Part shown: in pieces, positions 5,799 through 7,104 of the stretch
Position numbering within the stretch: position 1 is the stretch's first letter
Layout of the letters: each line of letters opens with the position of its first letter
Source: Verrucomicrobiota bacterium
Lineage (GTDB): Bacteria; Verrucomicrobiota; Verrucomicrobiia; Limisphaerales; AV2
Assembly: GCA_003219675.1 (NCBI GenBank)
Contig: QHPW01000419.1
Span: forward strand, 8,127 to 15,230
Direction: 5' to 3'
Length of the DNA stretch: 7,104 bases
Made by a program: the position numbers and the translations under genes
Notes under the pieces: model-generated
What the model was told of the DNA's origin: nothing
Database searches by the model: none
What the model saw: the letters and a program-made list of their open reading frames with translations, nothing else

Positions 5799-6790
5799 CC
5801 ATGTCCGCGAGCGCCTCCGAAGGTTCCTCGCTTCGCGTGCTGGGCGTGGTCAAGGAATTCCCATCGCCCGACAATGCCAATGTTCGCACGCTGGCGCTGG
5901 CCGGGGTCACTGTCTCGGTGGCGGCCGGGGAGCTGGTCTCGATCGTTGGACCCAGCGGCTGCGGCAAGTCCACCCTCCTCCGTCTCATCGCCGGGCTTGA
6001 CTCCCCCAATTCGGGCGAGCTCTGGATCGGCGATGTGCCGATCATCGCGCCCAGCGCCGAACGCGGCCTGGTCTTTCAAGACCCGAACCTTTTTCCCTGG
6101 CTGACGGTCCGCCGCAATATTCAGGCGGGCCTGGTCGCGCGCGGCGTGCTCCAGGAAAAACGGCATGAGGTGGACGAGTTCCTGCGCCTCGTCGGACTCG
6201 ATGCGTTCGCCAACGCTTTTCCCCATCATCTGTCCGGCGGCATGTCCCAGCGCGTCGCTCTGGCGCGGGCGCTGATCAATCATCCCAAAGTCCTGCTCCT
6301 CGACGAACCGCTCGGCGCCCTCGACGCCTTCACGCGCATGCGCATGCAGGATGAGGTGCTGCGCCTCTGGCAGGCCCGTCGCACCACCATGCTCCTGGTC
6401 ACCCATGACATCGACGAAGCCATCTACATGAGCGACCGCATTGTCATCATGACCCCGAGCCCCGGCCGGATCGAACGGACCATCTCCGTCGCCCAGGATC
6501 GCCCGCGTCAACGAAGCAGTCCGGAATTCCTTCGTCTCCGGGGCGAAATCCTGGAGCTGCTCCATTTCGCGGGCAACGCCACCCGCGACCGCAGCACTGT
6601 CTCCCCTGGCGTGAGCCCGGACGCCGCGGACGGTTCTCCGGGAGATGATCGGAAACCGCCGGAGCAGGCTGATCCCGCGATGGTCAAACAAAACACGCAA
6701 TCGGGCGCGGTCCACTCCCTCAGAGAAGCCTTAAGCAGTCGAAAGAACTCTACCTCCTTGCTCCGGCACTCCGGTTTGCCACCGGGCTAG
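5792..6790 (+). CDS. ABC transporter ATP-binding protein, SsuB/TauB/NrtD-like, with C-terminal extension
   Basis: This is the cytoplasmic ATPase that powers the adjacent permease. It is 332 aa from the GTG at 5792 (329 from the ATG at 5801). Walker A is GPSGCGKST at 53-61, the Q-loop Gln is Q96 in LVFQDPNLFPW, the signature is LSGGMSQR at 147-154, Walker B is VLLLDEP at 167-173 and the switch His is H205 in LLVTHD. All catalytic elements are intact. FPW after the Q-loop and SPGRI near 223-227 are typical of the nitrate/sulfonate/taurine branch. Relatives usually end near residue 260. Here about 65 more residues follow, rich in Ser, Pro, Asp, Gly and Arg with no recognisable motif, probably disordered. 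They may reflect loss of an ancestral stop codon. The stop TAG shares the palindrome CTAG with the stop of the opposing gene. Confidence 0.93.
   Translation: MVAMSASASEGSSLRVLGVVKEFPSPDNANVRTLALAGVTVSVAAGELVSIVGPSGCGKSTLLRLIAGLDSPNSGELWIGDVPIIAPSAERGLVFQDPNLFPWLTVRRNIQAGLVARGVLQEKRHEVDEFLRLVGLDAFANAFPHHLSGGMSQRVALARALINHPKVLLLDEPLGALDAFTRMRMQDEVLRLWQARRTTMLLVTHDIDEAIYMSDRIVIMTPSPGRIERTISVAQDRPRQRSSPEFLRLRGEILELLHFAGNATRDRSTVSPGVSPDAADGSPGDDRKPPEQADPAMVKQNTQSGAVHSLREALSSRKNSTSLLRHSGLPPG
6771..6785. other. Short hairpin just before the convergent stops
   Basis: CCGGT at 6771-6775 pairs with ACCGG at 6781-6785 across a 5-nt loop. It lies inside the last codons of the ATPase gene and 1 bp before the shared CTAG. 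No T-run follows on either strand, so termination is only a possibility. Confidence 0.2.
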
Positions 6791-7029
6791 ACCCACAAGT
6801 GCACATCCAATTCCGCTCCGACGCTCTGGTCAATTTTGAGGGCTTCTGTGAGGCTGGCATCGAGGACAACGGTCTCGAAGGGTTCGGGGTCGGTCTGCTT
6901 TTCAAACAGCAGCCACGAATATCTCCGGTTGGGGATGACTTCCCGTCGGCGCACCTTGCGGATGATTTTTTTCCGTTGGCCAAGTTCGAAGCTCGCCAAT
7001 TCCCAAATCCGCGTTTCAACTGGATTCAT
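6787..7029 (-). CDS. Small basic protein of unknown function
   Basis: I do not recognise this 80-aa protein. It has no signal peptide and no hydrophobic segment. A strongly basic stretch lies at about 19-36 (RKKIIRKVRRREVIPNRR), followed by YSWLLFEKQTDPEPFETVVLD and an acidic, strand-like C-terminus ending VHLWV. The basic region could contact nucleic acid or ribosome, but that is speculation. The ATG at 7029 is chosen because AAGGGG (7045-7040 on the - strand) stands 10 nt upstream. Other in-frame starts are the ATGs at 7038 and 7050 and a GTG at 7086, giving up to 99 aa. Codons look like ordinary coding usage and the composition is not low-complexity, which supports a real gene. It converges on the ATPase gene, with the two stop codons sharing CTAG. 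Confidence 0.62.
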   Translation of the reverse strand: MNPVETRIWELASFELGQRKKIIRKVRRREVIPNRRYSWLLFEKQTDPEPFETVVLDASLTEALKIDQSVGAELDVHLWV

Positions 7030-7039
7030 TGCTTGCATG

Positions 7040-7045
7040 CCCCTT
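7040..7045 (-). promoter_or_regulatory. Ribosome-binding site for the - strand gene
   Basis: On the - strand this reads AAGGGG. It is 10 nt before the ATG at 7029, but only 1 nt before the ATG at 7038 and downstream of the ATG at 7050, so it decides for 7029. Confidence 0.45.
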
Positions 7046-7104
7046 AGCATATCCCAGGGCTTTGGGAATGTGCGGCGGGTGTTCACCCCACCGGCGTTAG
7101 CGGG
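7046..7104 (-). promoter_or_regulatory. Upstream region of the - strand gene with a small inverted repeat
   Basis: TCCCA at 7052-7056 and TGGGA at 7063-7067 form a 5-bp inverted repeat with a 6-nt spacer. This is the right size for a small operator but could easily be chance. On the - strand TATGCT (7052-7047) could serve as a -10 box, though no -35 box is evident 16-18 bp upstream. If translation begins at the GTG at 7086 instead, much of this is coding. Confidence 0.15.

Noticed and set aside
5690..6715. Long antisense open frame (341 codons) opposite the ATPase gene
   Set aside because: The opposing + strand frame has every ABC ATPase motif intact. The antisense product is charged with no recognisable domain, as expected for a GC-rich shadow frame.
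1..7104. CRISPR array, tRNA, rRNA or insertion-sequence transposase
   Set aside because: There is no regularly spaced repeat series, no cloverleaf with a T-loop sequence, no rRNA signature and no transposase-like protein in any frame.

Overview
The window is GC-rich bacterial DNA with eight supported genes. Seven lie on the + strand in two tight groups. One short gene faces them from the right end. The lipobox-bearing ABC binding protein and the FabF/FabG/ACP chemistry suggest a Gram-negative bacterium. Several starts lack a Shine-Dalgarno sequence and the intergenic DNA carries AT-rich micro-repeats. Verrucomicrobiota is my best guess from these traits, but it is an impression; nothing in the window proves the phylum.

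Region 1 (1-150) has no convincing gene. It holds a striking self-complementary element: two perfect adjacent hairpins enclosed by an outer stem, followed by a short AT-richer leader.

Region 2 (151-3491) is a compact type II fatty acid/polyketide-like operon. It encodes a complete FabF-type ketosynthase, then a translationally coupled ketosynthase-fold partner that has lost all three catalytic residues (chain-length-factor-like). A FabG-type ketoreductase and a discrete acyl carrier protein follow. Together they can load, elongate and ketoreduce an ACP-bound chain. No acyltransferase, dehydratase, enoyl reductase or thioesterase is in the window, so those steps must come from elsewhere. The KS + inactive partner + KR + ACP set resembles the core of aryl-polyene and other specialised type II systems. 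The product cannot be read from the sequence.

Region 3 (3577-6790) is a complete ABC uptake system of the NMT1/SsuA-NrtA-TauA class: a binding lipoprotein, an inner-membrane permease with an N-terminal extension, and an ATPase with a long unusual C-terminal tail. Starts and stops overlap, so it is very likely one transcription unit. The substrate (sulfonate, nitrate, taurine, pyrimidine precursor or other small molecule) cannot be assigned.

Region 4 (6787-7104) holds a small unrecognised gene on the - strand. Its stop codon shares the palindrome CTAG with the ATPase stop. Its upstream DNA runs to the window edge.
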